From: Planctomycetota bacterium
GTDB taxonomy: Bacteria; Planctomycetota; J058
Assembly: GCA_023954375.1 (NCBI GenBank)
Contig: JAMLIC010000039.1
Coordinates: 16,648-80,647 of the forward strand
DNA: 64,000 bases
Reading direction: 5' to 3'
This document shows positions 1 to 6,929 of this stretch, piece by piece (the first letter of the stretch is position 1; the number at the start of each line of letters is the position of its first letter). The notes under the pieces were generated by a model. It ran no database searches. It saw nothing but the letters and a program-made list of their open reading frames with translations, and was not told the origin of the DNA. Made by a program: the position numbers and the translations under genes.

Positions 1-1
1 G

Positions 2-541
2 CGCGTCCTCGACGACCGACGGCGCACGCCGACCCACGCCCTCGACGGCCCGCTGCGCGGCCTGCCGCTCCGCGTGCACGCGACCTACAGCCTCGACGAG
101 GTCATGGCCGCCGTCGACGAGCGCAACCGCAAGGGCGGCGTCAAGCGGATCCAGACCGGCACGCACCGCCTGGCGAGCCACCACGCCGACCTGCTGTTCG
201 TCACGCTCGAGAAGTCGCCCGACGACTACTCGCCGACGACGCTCTACAACGACTATCCGCTCTCGCCGACCCGCTTCCACTGGGAGACGCAGAGCAACTG
301 CCACGCGGACACGCCCACCGGGCGCCGCTACCTCGGGGCGACCCCGGGCGCGCGCGACCACGTGCTGCTCTTCGTCCGCCGACGGCGCACGGACGCGCGC
401 GGCTGCACCATGCCCTACGTGAACCTCGGCCCCTGCCACCCCGCCGCGCACCGCGGCGCGCGGCCCATGCAGATCGAGTGGGAGCTGGAGCACGCCATGC
501 CGCCGGCGCTCTTCCAGGAGGTCAAGGTCGCGGCCGGGTGA
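2..541 (+). CDS. C-terminal part of a DUF3427-containing helicase (5' truncated by window)
   Basis: The reading frame is open from the first bases and has no convincing internal start, so this is the 3' end of a gene that begins outside the window. The visible 179 residues match the DUF3427 region found at the C-terminus of DEAD/DEAH-box (SSL2/RecQ-like) helicases: a basic KRIQ segment, then LLFVTLEKS, SPTTLYNDYPLSP, FHWETQS, PTGRRYLG, and a final PMQIEWELEHAMP. In that family the region follows two RecA-like helicase domains, sometimes after a phospholipase-D nuclease domain; none of these is visible here. Its role in DNA repair or phage defence is not established. It opens the helicase-rich accessory zone that fills the first 13 kb. 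Domain call confident, whole-protein function not. Confidence 0.8.
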   Translation, partial: RVLDDRRRTPTHALDGPLRGLPLRVHATYSLDEVMAAVDERNRKGGVKRIQTGTHRLASHHADLLFVTLEKSPDDYSPTTLYNDYPLSPTRFHWETQSNCHADTPTGRRYLGATPGARDHVLLFVRRRRTDARGCTMPYVNLGPCHPAAHRGARPMQIEWELEHAMPPALFQEVKVAAG

Positions 542-548
542 GGAGCGC

Positions 549-875
549 TCAGTCGAGGAGCCAGTCCTCGTCCTCGCCGACCTCCGTCCAGTCCTCGACG
601 TCGAGCTGGTGCTGCACCAGCGTGCCGCCACGCGCCAGCTCGCGGTCCTCGGGGGCGACCTGCTCGGGCGGGACGTCGATCACCACGAACGCCCCGCGCG
701 CCCCGATCCGGGCGCCGAGCCGCGGTCGCCGCTCGCGCGGGAAGTAGCCCAGGCACTCGCCGGCGTGCACGTCGGCGATCACCAGCGCGACCTTCCCCGG
801 CACCTCCCCCACGACGTGGCCGCTCCCCGCGCGCGCCTTCCTCACCGTGCCCACCCACTCGAAGCGTCCGGCCAT
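549..875 (-). CDS. Small hypothetical protein, acidic C-terminus
   Basis: A 108-residue protein with an ATG start preceded by a strong Shine-Dalgarno sequence (GAGGAGG, about 6 nt upstream on the minus strand). The N-terminal half is compact and beta-rich with alternating hydrophobic residues (RFEWVGTVRKAR, VALVIADVHAG, RGAFVVIDVPP). The last 20 residues are highly acidic and end in DEDWLLD. No signal peptide or membrane segment is visible. It ends 7 bp from the convergent DUF3427 helicase gene. I do not recognise a family. The third-position GC bias and the good ribosome site make it a likely real gene. Confidence 0.6.
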   Translation of the reverse strand: MAGRFEWVGTVRKARAGSGHVVGEVPGKVALVIADVHAGECLGYFPRERRPRLGARIGARGAFVVIDVPPEQVAPEDRELARGGTLVQHQLDVEDWTEVGEDEDWLLD

Positions 876-968
876 GTCGTTCCTCCTCGCGCCGCCCCCG
901 CGCACGCGCCGGGCCAGCCGCAAGTCGCTTGACGCGCCGCCGACCGCCAGGGGTTCGTGCCGCGCTCC

Positions 969-987
969 GCGGGCAGGTCTTGCCCGC
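969..987 (+). repeat. Small hairpin GCGGGCA-5-TGCCCGC
   Basis: A perfect 7-bp inverted repeat (GCGGGCA, loop GGTCT, TGCCCGC) lies 43 bp before the methyltransferase start. An almost identical hairpin (CGGGCA-GTCCT-TGCCCG) lies at 3518-3534 before another gene. The likeness suggests a short recurring element rather than two chance palindromes, although in DNA this GC-rich short stems are common. Confidence 0.35.
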
Positions 988-1017
988 CACGAGAGGACGA
1001 GGAGCCCCGCGAGCCGG

Positions 1018-1023
1018 TAGAGT
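1018..1023 (+). promoter_or_regulatory. Putative -10 box TAGAGT for leaderless methyltransferase
   Basis: TAGAGT stands exactly 6 nt before the GTG start at 1030. There is no Shine-Dalgarno sequence and no clear -35 box. The spacing puts the predicted transcription start at the start codon. The same arrangement recurs before at least eight other genes here. Confidence 0.55.
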
Positions 1024-1029
1024 CCCTCC

Positions 1030-2208
1030 GTGACCACCTCGCTCGAGACGCGCCTCGTCCGCGCCGCCGCGCTCCTCGGCGAGTGGCGCGACGTGCTCGA
1101 GGAGCGCGGCGTCGACGGCGAGGTCCCGCGCTGGGCGGCGCGCCGGGGGTGGGACGGGTTCCTCTGCGCGCTCCCGGACGACGACCTCGCGGGCTGCGAG
1201 GTCGGGGGGGCCGCCGCGGTCGCGTCCCTCGTCGGTGCGCCCGCCGACCTCGTCGCGCTCGCGCGTGAGGTCGCCGCCGTCGTCGCGGTGAGCGAGGCGT
1301 CGCCGCCTGCCGGGCCGGCCGAGGCCCTGAAGGGAGCGCCTCGCAGGAAGAGCGGGCAGGTGGCGGCGCTCGTGGACCTGTGCCGCGCGCGCGGGTTCGC
1401 GGCGCGGCGGATCGTCGACGTGGGCTCGGGCGCCGGGCACCTGACGCGCGCGCTCGCGCGGGCCCTCCGGGTCGAGGCCGTCGGGCTCGAGCGCGACGAG
1501 GAGCGAGTCGAGCGGGCGCGGGCGCGGACGGCCGGCGAGCGCGGCGTGCAATTCGAGGTCGTCGCCGTGGGCGCGACGCCGGTGGCGCTCCGCCCGACCG
1601 ACCTCGCCGTCGGGCTCCACGCCTGCGGCGCGCTCGCCGACGCGCTGGTCGCGCTCGCCGCGCGCGACCGGGTCTCCCTCGTCCTCGTCGCCTGCTGCCC
1701 GCAGAAGGTCGATCGGGCCGCGAGACCCGCCGCCTCGCGCACCGGCCGCGTCCGCGCGCTCGACGTCGCCCGCGAGGTCCTCGGCGCGGCGAACTCCTTC
1801 GAGGGCTCGCCCGACCTGGAGGCCCTCGCGACGCGCATCGCGCTCCGGCGCATCCTGCGCGCGCGCGGCGTCCCCCTGCGGCAGGGCGACGAGACGAACG
1901 GCCTCACGCCGCGCGTCCGGCGCACGCTCGAGGCTGCCTCGGCGCGCGCGCTCGCGCTGCGCGGTCTGGCGCCCGCGAGCGAGCAGGAGCGCAAGGAGGC
2001 GCTCGAGCTCGCGCGGGTCGAGGTCGGGGTCGCGCGCCGCCGCGCGTTGCCGCGCCGGCTCCTGGGCTCGGCGCTCGAGATCGCGCTGGCCCTCGACCGG
2101 GCGCGCGCCCTGGAGGAGGCGGGCGCGGCGTCCGACGTCGTCCGGCTGTTCCCGCGCGCCCTCAGCCCCCGGAACCTGGCCGTCGTCTCGCGAGCCCTGG
2201 CGCGCTGA
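1030..2208 (+). CDS. METTL25/RRNAD1-like SAM-dependent methyltransferase (Methyltransf_32)
   Basis: A 392-residue protein with a Rossmann-type methyltransferase core in its middle third. Residues about 115-140 carry KSGQVAAL followed by motif I IVDVGSGAGHLTRAL. The acidic end of strand 2 is AVGLERDEERVERA, and the motif IV region reads DLAVGLHACGALADALV with a following LVACCPQK. The GLHACG signature is typical of the METTL25/RRNAD1 group of putative RNA methyltransferases, whose substrate is unknown in bacteria. The N-terminal 110 residues and the Arg/Ala-rich helical C-terminus are family-variable. The GTG start is preceded by a TAGAGT box at leaderless spacing. The 3' third of this gene is duplicated, with a frameshift, at 4567-4954. 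Confidence 0.8.
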   Translation: MTTSLETRLVRAAALLGEWRDVLEERGVDGEVPRWAARRGWDGFLCALPDDDLAGCEVGGAAAVASLVGAPADLVALAREVAAVVAVSEASPPAGPAEALKGAPRRKSGQVAALVDLCRARGFAARRIVDVGSGAGHLTRALARALRVEAVGLERDEERVERARARTAGERGVQFEVVAVGATPVALRPTDLAVGLHACGALADALVALAARDRVSLVLVACCPQKVDRAARPAASRTGRVRALDVAREVLGAANSFEGSPDLEALATRIALRRILRARGVPLRQGDETNGLTPRVRRTLEAASARALALRGLAPASEQERKEALELARVEVGVARRRALPRRLLGSALEIALALDRARALEEAGAASDVVRLFPRALSPRNLAVVSRALAR

Positions 2209-2403
2209 CGGCGACGCCCTGCGGCCGTAGCCTGCGTCCCCGGCGGGGCCCGCGGGAGAGTCGCGGCGGAATGAACGACGGTCCATCGCGCCCGACCAGC
2301 ACGTCGTCGTGGGGGGGCAGCTACGGGCGTCTGACCGGTGATTCCGCTGGGTCGTCGAGGGCGGCCTCTCCGGTTCGGAACGGCCGGGTGACCGAGGCAG
2401 GGA

Positions 2404-2630
2404 CTACTCTGTCGGCAGCTCGAACTCACGCACGGTGGGGCGGAGCTCGATGGCAAGACGTTCCCAGGCCGCGTCCAGGAGGCGTGAGTTGGGCGCGAGG
2501 GCACGACGCGTCGCCTCGTCCACGTCGACCTCCAGGACCCGGTTGATGAGATCCTCGCGAGCGCCGACGTGATCGAGGGCTGCGGCGAAGAGGAGCGTCT
2601 GCAGCCGGGGGCGGACCTGGGTCACGAGAC
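2404..2630 (-). pseudogene. Out-of-frame C-terminal half of the DUF5615 toxin
   Basis: This stretch continues the DUF5615 protein at 2622-2855 in another frame. After HPGLIV the sense resumes as LVTQVRPRLQTLLFAAALDH, EDLINRVLEVDVD and the terminal EFELPTE. DUF5615 proteins normally continue from an HPG(L/I) strand into such a Q...LF..AL...DL.N...EVD helix-strand pair, so one frameshift near 2625-2631 has split the gene. A GTG overlapping the upstream TGA could start a separate 75-residue protein, but that would be an unusual arrangement for this family. Mutation and sequencing error cannot be told apart here. Confidence 0.55.
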
Positions 2631-2855
2631 GATGAGACCCGGGTGTACGACGCCGGGCGTGAGGAGCGCCGTGAAGTCGGGCCCGTTGTTCGTGGCCAGC
2701 ACGAGCTCCTCCGCGATCAGCAGCGAGAGGAGCGCGTGGTCCTTGGCTCCAGCGAGGCCGCGCCGCGCGACGTGGTAGGCCTCGAACCCGCGAGCGTGGG
2801 CCATGTCCACGAGGGTGGTGGCCACGCACTCGTCGAAGAGGAACCTCAGCGCCAC
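2622..2855 (-). CDS. DUF5615 PIN-like toxin, truncated by frameshift
   Basis: The N-terminal 77 residues of a DUF5615 protein, the PIN-like (Mut7-C type) nuclease toxin usually paired with DUF433 antitoxins. It starts at GTG with RFLFDEC, the Asp/Glu-bearing first strand of the family. It continues through an AHARGFEAYHV helix-strand and reaches the third acidic position in ATNNGPDF. The GTG lies inside the last codons of the antitoxin gene (10-bp overlap), giving translational coupling. Normal family members have about 100-120 residues; here a TGA follows HPGLIVS and the rest of the fold is found out of frame downstream. The toxin is therefore probably inactive unless the frameshift is an assembly error. 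A fragment of this antitoxin-toxin junction is duplicated at 4955-5058. Confidence 0.65.
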   Translation of the reverse strand: MALRFLFDECVATTLVDMAHARGFEAYHVARRGLAGAKDHALLSLLIAEELVLATNNGPDFTALLTPGVVHPGLIVS

Positions 2856-3433
2856 GGGCGCTTCGGGGGGCGGCCGCGGCGAGGGGTGGCTCGCGCGTAG
2901 ACGCGCGCGAGCTCGAGGTGCTCCTCGGTCAGCGACGGGTAGCTGTCGAGGAGCTCCGCGGCTGAAGCGCCCTGATCGAGCATCTCGGCGACCAGGTAGA
3001 CCGGAACGCGCGTGCCGCGGATCACGGGCTCTCCGCCGCGGACCTCGGGGTCGGAGTGCACCAGGGCATGCGCCCGCTCGAGCCGGGCGACCCGCTCGCG
3101 AAGCTCGCGCGAGAGCGTGGTCAGGCCGCGCACCGTCACGAACGGCGACAGGGCGATCTCGTCGTTCGACACGGCGCTGACGCCCGCGCTGGTCTTCCGG
3201 AGCTCCTCGTAGAGGACCTGCTTCTGCCGCGCGTCGAGGTCGGTCTCCGGGAACGCGCGGCGGACCACCCACAGGAAGAGCAGGTCGACGCCGTCGAGCA
3301 CGCGCTGAGCGCGCTCTCCCGTCGTCGCGTGGCGGCGAGGAATTGGCCCGGCATCGATGAACTTCTGGATCCGGTTGACCGGCTGCTCGGTGACGGCAGC
3401 CGCCTCGCTCGTCGTGAACGCTCGCTCAGGCAC
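2846..3433 (-). CDS. DUF433 antitoxin with N-terminal MerR-like helix-turn-helix
   Basis: A 195-residue protein with a GTG start and GGAGA upstream. The N-terminal 60 residues form a MerR/Xre-like DNA-binding region (FTTSEAAAVTEQPVNRIQKF). The C-terminal domain, about residues 125-180, is DUF433: HSDPEVRGGEPVIRGTRVPV followed by LVAEMLDQGASAAELLDSYP and LTEEHLELARVYA. DUF433 proteins are antitoxins of DUF5615 PIN-like toxins; the N-terminal domain presumably autoregulates the operon and the C-terminal domain neutralises the toxin. The toxin gene overlaps its 3' end. The protein ends in a basic RRGRPPKRP tail. Appears intact. Confidence 0.85.
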   Translation of the reverse strand: MPERAFTTSEAAAVTEQPVNRIQKFIDAGPIPRRHATTGERAQRVLDGVDLLFLWVVRRAFPETDLDARQKQVLYEELRKTSAGVSAVSNDEIALSPFVTVRGLTTLSRELRERVARLERAHALVHSDPEVRGGEPVIRGTRVPVYLVAEMLDQGASAAELLDSYPSLTEEHLELARVYARATPRRGRPPKRPWR

Positions 3434-3517
3434 TTATCGTCTCCGGCAAGTGATGATTTTACGTCGGCGGGTGCAAGCGGGGTAGGGTCCTGACGGCGTG
3501 CGCCGAGTTCGCGCGCC

Positions 3518-3534
3518 CGGGCAGTCCTTGCCCG
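3518..3534 (+). repeat. Small hairpin CGGGCA-5-TGCCCG
   Basis: A near-copy of the hairpin at 969-987, in the 197-bp divergent space between the antitoxin and the gene at 3631. Nothing else definite is seen in that space apart from an AT-richer patch near 3455-3462 (GATTTTAC), read on the minus strand as the TAAAAT -10 candidate for the antitoxin. Confidence 0.3.
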
Positions 3535-3630
3535 CTCGTCGCATCTCCGGCGCGGAGACGATCACCCGCCGGCGGAGGACCGCGGGGTAGCCCCGGCACG
3601 GGTCGTGCGCAGCACGGCCGCGGAGGCGCC

Positions 3631-4524
3631 ATGAGCACACGCGGCTGGTACGAGTACTACGTCGTCGACGAGGGGCGCAAGGAGCTCGCCCTCGCGTTCC
3701 AGTTCTACAAGTGGGGAGACGCGACGCCGGAGAACGCGATCGGCGAGGTCGAGACGCTGCGGGCGCTGACGAGGAAGCTGAACGGCAAGGTGCCGGTGCA
3801 GCACGTGCACGAGCTCCTCCGCGACAACCTTGGCCCCGCGTTCGACCACCTGCCCGCCGAGTTCCCGCTCGGCGGCTACTACTTCCTGCTGCAGCGGGCG
3901 GCCGAGGAGCACCGCCTCTACCCGTTCCGGTCGTGGCGCGGCGCGGACCTCCCCCGGGAGGAGCGCCCCGACTACAAGCTCGGCTTCGAGGTGGGCGAGG
4001 CGGCCGTCGCCCGCGGGTTCCGCATCCCGCGCACCGGCGACCCGGTGATCGACAGCGCGCACTTCTCCATCGCGGTCGGGATGCTCGTCCGGCGCTGGGA
4101 GGCGTGCTCCACGGAGCTGAACTTCCTCACCTGGCTGCAGTTCATCACCCAGATCACCCGGGAGGTGGACATGGGGTGCATCGCGGGCCACTACGAGCGC
4201 CCCTGGGACGTCTCCTTCCTCTACCGCTTCATGTTCCGGGTGCCCAGCCTGACCGATGTCGATCAGCGCGTGAAGCGGATCGATGTCGAGCTCTGCACGG
4301 GCGGGGGAGCGCCGCTCCTGCCGACCTCGCGCCGGGCGAAGCGCCGCGCCGACGCCGACGCCGACGTCGAGCTCGACGCCCCGGAGCGCGCGGAACTCCG
4401 CCGCCTGCTTGCCTCCTCGCGCATCGCGCGCGCCGCGCTCGACGAGCTCCGGACGACGCACCGCCTCTTGACCTCGCCCTTCTGGGAGCGGCGCCTGCCT
4501 CGCGGCCCCTACCTCGGGCCCTGA
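3631..4524 (+). CDS. Conserved-looking hypothetical protein
   Basis: A 297-residue protein starting at ATG with a GGAGG Shine-Dalgarno 5 nt upstream. It is rich in aromatic residues through its first 210 positions (GWYEYYVVDEGRKELALAFQ, LGGYYFLLQRAA, ELNFLTWLQFITQITREVDM, HYERPWDVSFLYRFMF), indicating a compact globular domain. There is no signal peptide and no clear membrane helix. The last 85 residues are charged and helical, with an Asp-Ala repeat (ADADADVELDAPERAELRR). I do not recognise a family. It lies between a toxin-antitoxin module and a block of gene debris, so it may be accessory cargo. Confidence 0.6.
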   Translation: MSTRGWYEYYVVDEGRKELALAFQFYKWGDATPENAIGEVETLRALTRKLNGKVPVQHVHELLRDNLGPAFDHLPAEFPLGGYYFLLQRAAEEHRLYPFRSWRGADLPREERPDYKLGFEVGEAAVARGFRIPRTGDPVIDSAHFSIAVGMLVRRWEACSTELNFLTWLQFITQITREVDMGCIAGHYERPWDVSFLYRFMFRVPSLTDVDQRVKRIDVELCTGGGAPLLPTSRRAKRRADADADVELDAPERAELRRLLASSRIARAALDELRTTHRLLTSPFWERRLPRGPYLGP

Positions 4525-4525
4525 G

Positions 4526-5058
4526 CCTGCGCCCGCAGCAGGGCGGACCTCCCCTCGAACAGGGGTCGCCCGCCGTGGAGGCCCTCGCGACGCGCATCGC
4601 GCTCCGGCGCATCCTGCGCGCGCGCGGCGTCCCCTGCGGCAGGGCGAAGAGACGAACGGCCTCACGCCGCGGGTCCGGCGCACGCTCGAGGCGGCCTCGG
4701 CGCGCGCGCTCGCGCTGCGCCGTCTGGCGCCCGCGAGCGAGCAGGAGCGCAGGGAGGCGCTCCTGCTCGCGCGGGCCGAGGTCGGGGTCGCCCGCCGCCG
4801 CGCGCCGCCGCGCCGGCTCCTGGGCTCGGCGCTCGAGATCGCGCTGGCCCTCGACCGGGCGCGCGCCCTGGAGGAGGCGGGCGCGACGGCCGACGTCGTC
4901 CAGCTGTTTCCGCGCGCCCTCAGCCCCCGGAACCTGGCCGTCGTCTCGCGGGCCGCGCACTCGTCGAAGAGGAACCTCGGCACGGACGCTTCGGGGGGCG
5001 GCCGCGGCGAGGGGTAGCTCGCGCGTAGACGCGCGCGAGCTCGAGGTGCTCCTCGGTG
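4526..5058 (+). pseudogene. Mosaic of three duplicated gene fragments
   Basis: No intact gene occupies this stretch. It is built from near-identical copies of three places nearby. 4526-4566 matches 6293-6333 (SNF2 helicase remnant). 4567-4954 matches 1809-2195 (3' third of the methyltransferase, with a C-run shortened by one base so the frame is lost). 4955-5058 matches 2824-2931 (junction of the DUF433 antitoxin and DUF5615 toxin). The fragments abut directly, whereas their sources lie hundreds to thousands of bases apart. This looks like recombinational debris or a collapsed second copy of the accessory island. Short frames over it on both strands are shadows. Confidence 0.8.
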
Positions 5059-5174
5059 CGAGGAACGCGCTCCACGACGATGGCTCGACGTGCAACCCGA
5101 GCAGATACCCCCCGCATGAGGATCCGGGTTGCGTTTGGGTCGAATTCGACTATCGTCCTGATGGAGCGTTCGTC

Positions 5175-5660
5175 ATGGCGACCACAGGGAGCATCGAGGA
5201 GCGGCTCCGCCGGCTGTCTCCCGTCTCAGCGCCGGAGGACCAGCAGGCTGGCGTCGAAGAGCTCGCGCGTGTCCTCCAGCGCGCGCATCGCGCGCGCCGA
5301 CCCGCGAGATGCAAGCTCGTCGGCCCGGCGGGTGAGACCATCGAGGTGCCCGAGTCCGTGTTCCATGTGCTCGAGCGCGTCGCCGAGGTCCTGGCGCGCG
5401 GCGACGCGGTCACGATCGTCCCGGTGGGCAAGGAGCTGACCACCCAGCAAGCCGCGGACATCCTCAACATCTCGCGGCAGTATCTCGTCCGTCTCCTCGA
5501 CGAGGGGGCGATCCCCTTCGCCAGGACGGGGAAGCACCGCCGCCTGCGCGTCGAGGACGTGCTCGCCTTCAAGGAGAAGCGCGATCATGAGCGCAAGGCG
5601 GCCCTCGACGAGCTCGCCCGCCAGAGCGAGGACGTCGGCGGCTACCGCGAGCTCGGATAG
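5175..5660 (+). CDS. Excisionase-family helix-turn-helix antitoxin
   Basis: A 161-residue protein starting at ATG, with GGAG about 8 nt upstream. The C-terminal 65 residues form an excisionase-type (HTH_17) DNA-binding domain: LTTQQAADILNISRQYLVRL followed by LLDEGAIPFARTGKHRRLRV and EDVLAFKEKRD. The N-terminal half (VFHVLERVAEVLARGDAVTIVPVGKELT) resembles antitoxins paired with PIN-domain toxins, where a short strand and helix precede the HTH. A PIN-domain remnant follows 10 bp downstream in the same orientation, supporting antitoxin function. The antitoxin appears intact although its toxin is broken. Confidence 0.8.
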   Translation: MATTGSIEERLRRLSPVSAPEDQQAGVEELARVLQRAHRARRPARCKLVGPAGETIEVPESVFHVLERVAEVLARGDAVTIVPVGKELTTQQAADILNISRQYLVRLLDEGAIPFARTGKHRRLRVEDVLAFKEKRDHERKAALDELARQSEDVGGYRELG

Positions 5661-5670
5661 CAGTTCGAGC

Positions 5671-6246
5671 CGTGGTCCCGGCGCCGTTCAAGGTCGTCCT
5701 CGACGCCAACGTCCTCTATCCGTTCACCCTGCGCGACACGCTGCTGCGAGCCGCCTCGCGTGGACTGTTCCAGGTCTACTGGTCGGAGCAGTTCCTCTGA
5801 GGAGGCGCGCCGGAACCTCGTCGGGACCGGCCCGTCACGACGGAGCAAGCCCAGCGGCTCCTCGCGACCATCGCCGCGCTTTCCCCGAGGCCACCGTGCG
5901 CGGGCATGAGCCGCTGATCCAGGCCATGGCGAATGATGAGGCGGACCGCCACGTGGCAGCGGCAGCGATCAAGGCCGGGGCGCAGGTGATCGTCACGCTG
6001 AACCTGAGGGACTTCGCCGGCCTCCCCCCGGGGCTCGAGGTGCAGCCACCGGACGAGTTCCTCGGCAACCTCCTCGACCTCGATCCCGAAGGAATGGTCG
6101 CGCTCCTGACCGAACAGGCCGCCGCGCTCCGCAACCCACCGCGGACGCTCGACGAGATCCTCGGCGCGCTGGGCAAGCTCGCGCCGGACTTCGCCGCCGA
6201 CGTGCGTCAGCTCCTGCGCGAGCAGCCTGGGGCCGGATCGGGCTGA
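5671..6246 (+). pseudogene. PIN-domain toxin (PIN_3/COG1569-like) disrupted by several frameshifts
   Basis: The start reads VVPAPFKVVLDANVLYPFTL, the classic PIN first strand with its catalytic Asp, then DTLLRAASRGLFQVYWSEQF before a TGA near 5798. Restoring frame gives EEARRNLVG, then after a second shift near 5835 TTEQAQRLLATIAA, and after a third near 5880 EATVRGHEPLIQAMANDEAD, HVAAAAIKAGAQVIVTLNLR and the closing DF.GLPPG...PDEFL. The last part carries the expected ND..D and T.N..DF acidic motifs. At least three indels within 100 bp argue for a decayed toxin beside an intact antitoxin, although error-prone sequence is a rival explanation. If repaired it would be about 190 residues. Confidence 0.75.
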
Positions 6247-6255
6247 CGCGACGAG

Positions 6256-6915
6256 GCGGTGGCGCCTCTCCCAACGCCTGAGGTCGCCGCCCCCTGCGCC
6301 CGCAGCAGGGCGGCCATCCCCTCGAACAGGGTCCCCAGGGCGGCGGCCGCCGCCGGCGACGCCTCGAGCCGCACGGCCCCGCCCGCGGGCGAGGGCACGA
6401 CGCGCACGGCCTCGAACAGGGTCCGCAGCGCGGCCGGGGCGAGCATTGCGTCGCCGGGCGCCGGCTCCTCGGCGGCGACCGGCTCGGGCGTCGCCGCCGC
6501 CTCCTCCTCGTCCGCCTCGTCCGCCTCGGCGACCAGCGTCTCGAGCTCCTCGTCCACCGCGAGCGGGCTGCCGCGCCGGGGGAGCCGACGAGCGCCTCGA
6601 GGTCGCGAAGAGGACGCGCGTGCTCGGGTCGTCGTGGAACTCGACCAGGTTCTGCGTGCGCCGGCGCTGCCGCTCGCGGCCGGTGAAGAACACGGCGCGC
6701 AGGCCGTGCGCGGCGAGCGCGTCCGAGAGCGCCCAGTGGGCCAGCGTGAGCATGCGCCGCCACTGGCTGAAGACGACCACCTTCCGCCCCTGCTCTTGGG
6801 CGAGGCGAGGCTCCGCAGCGTCGCGGCCGTGGGCCGTCGGCGCTCCAGCCCGGGCCACACCTCCTGGAACTGGAACTGGAACTGCGCCATGCCGTTGGCG
6901 ATCACGCGCTGCGTG
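6256..6915 (-). pseudogene. Remnant of an SNF2-family helicase
   Basis: Pieces of a SNF2/RapA-like helicase C-terminal lobe are scattered over two frames. One frame gives ANGMAQFQFQFQEVWPGLE. A second gives EQGRKVVVFSQWRRMLTLAH and RERQRRRTQNLVEFHDDPST with RVLFAT (motifs IV-V). The first frame then resumes with VDEELETLVAEADEADEEEA and LRTLFEAVRVVPSP. Motif VI and most of the second RecA lobe, plus the whole first lobe, are missing, so this is an internally deleted 3' fragment. A hexanucleotide TGGAAC is repeated three times near 6864-6884, giving the odd QFQFQF. Part of it is copied at 4526-4566. Confidence 0.75.
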
Positions 6916-6929
6916 GTGAGGAGCGGCGG

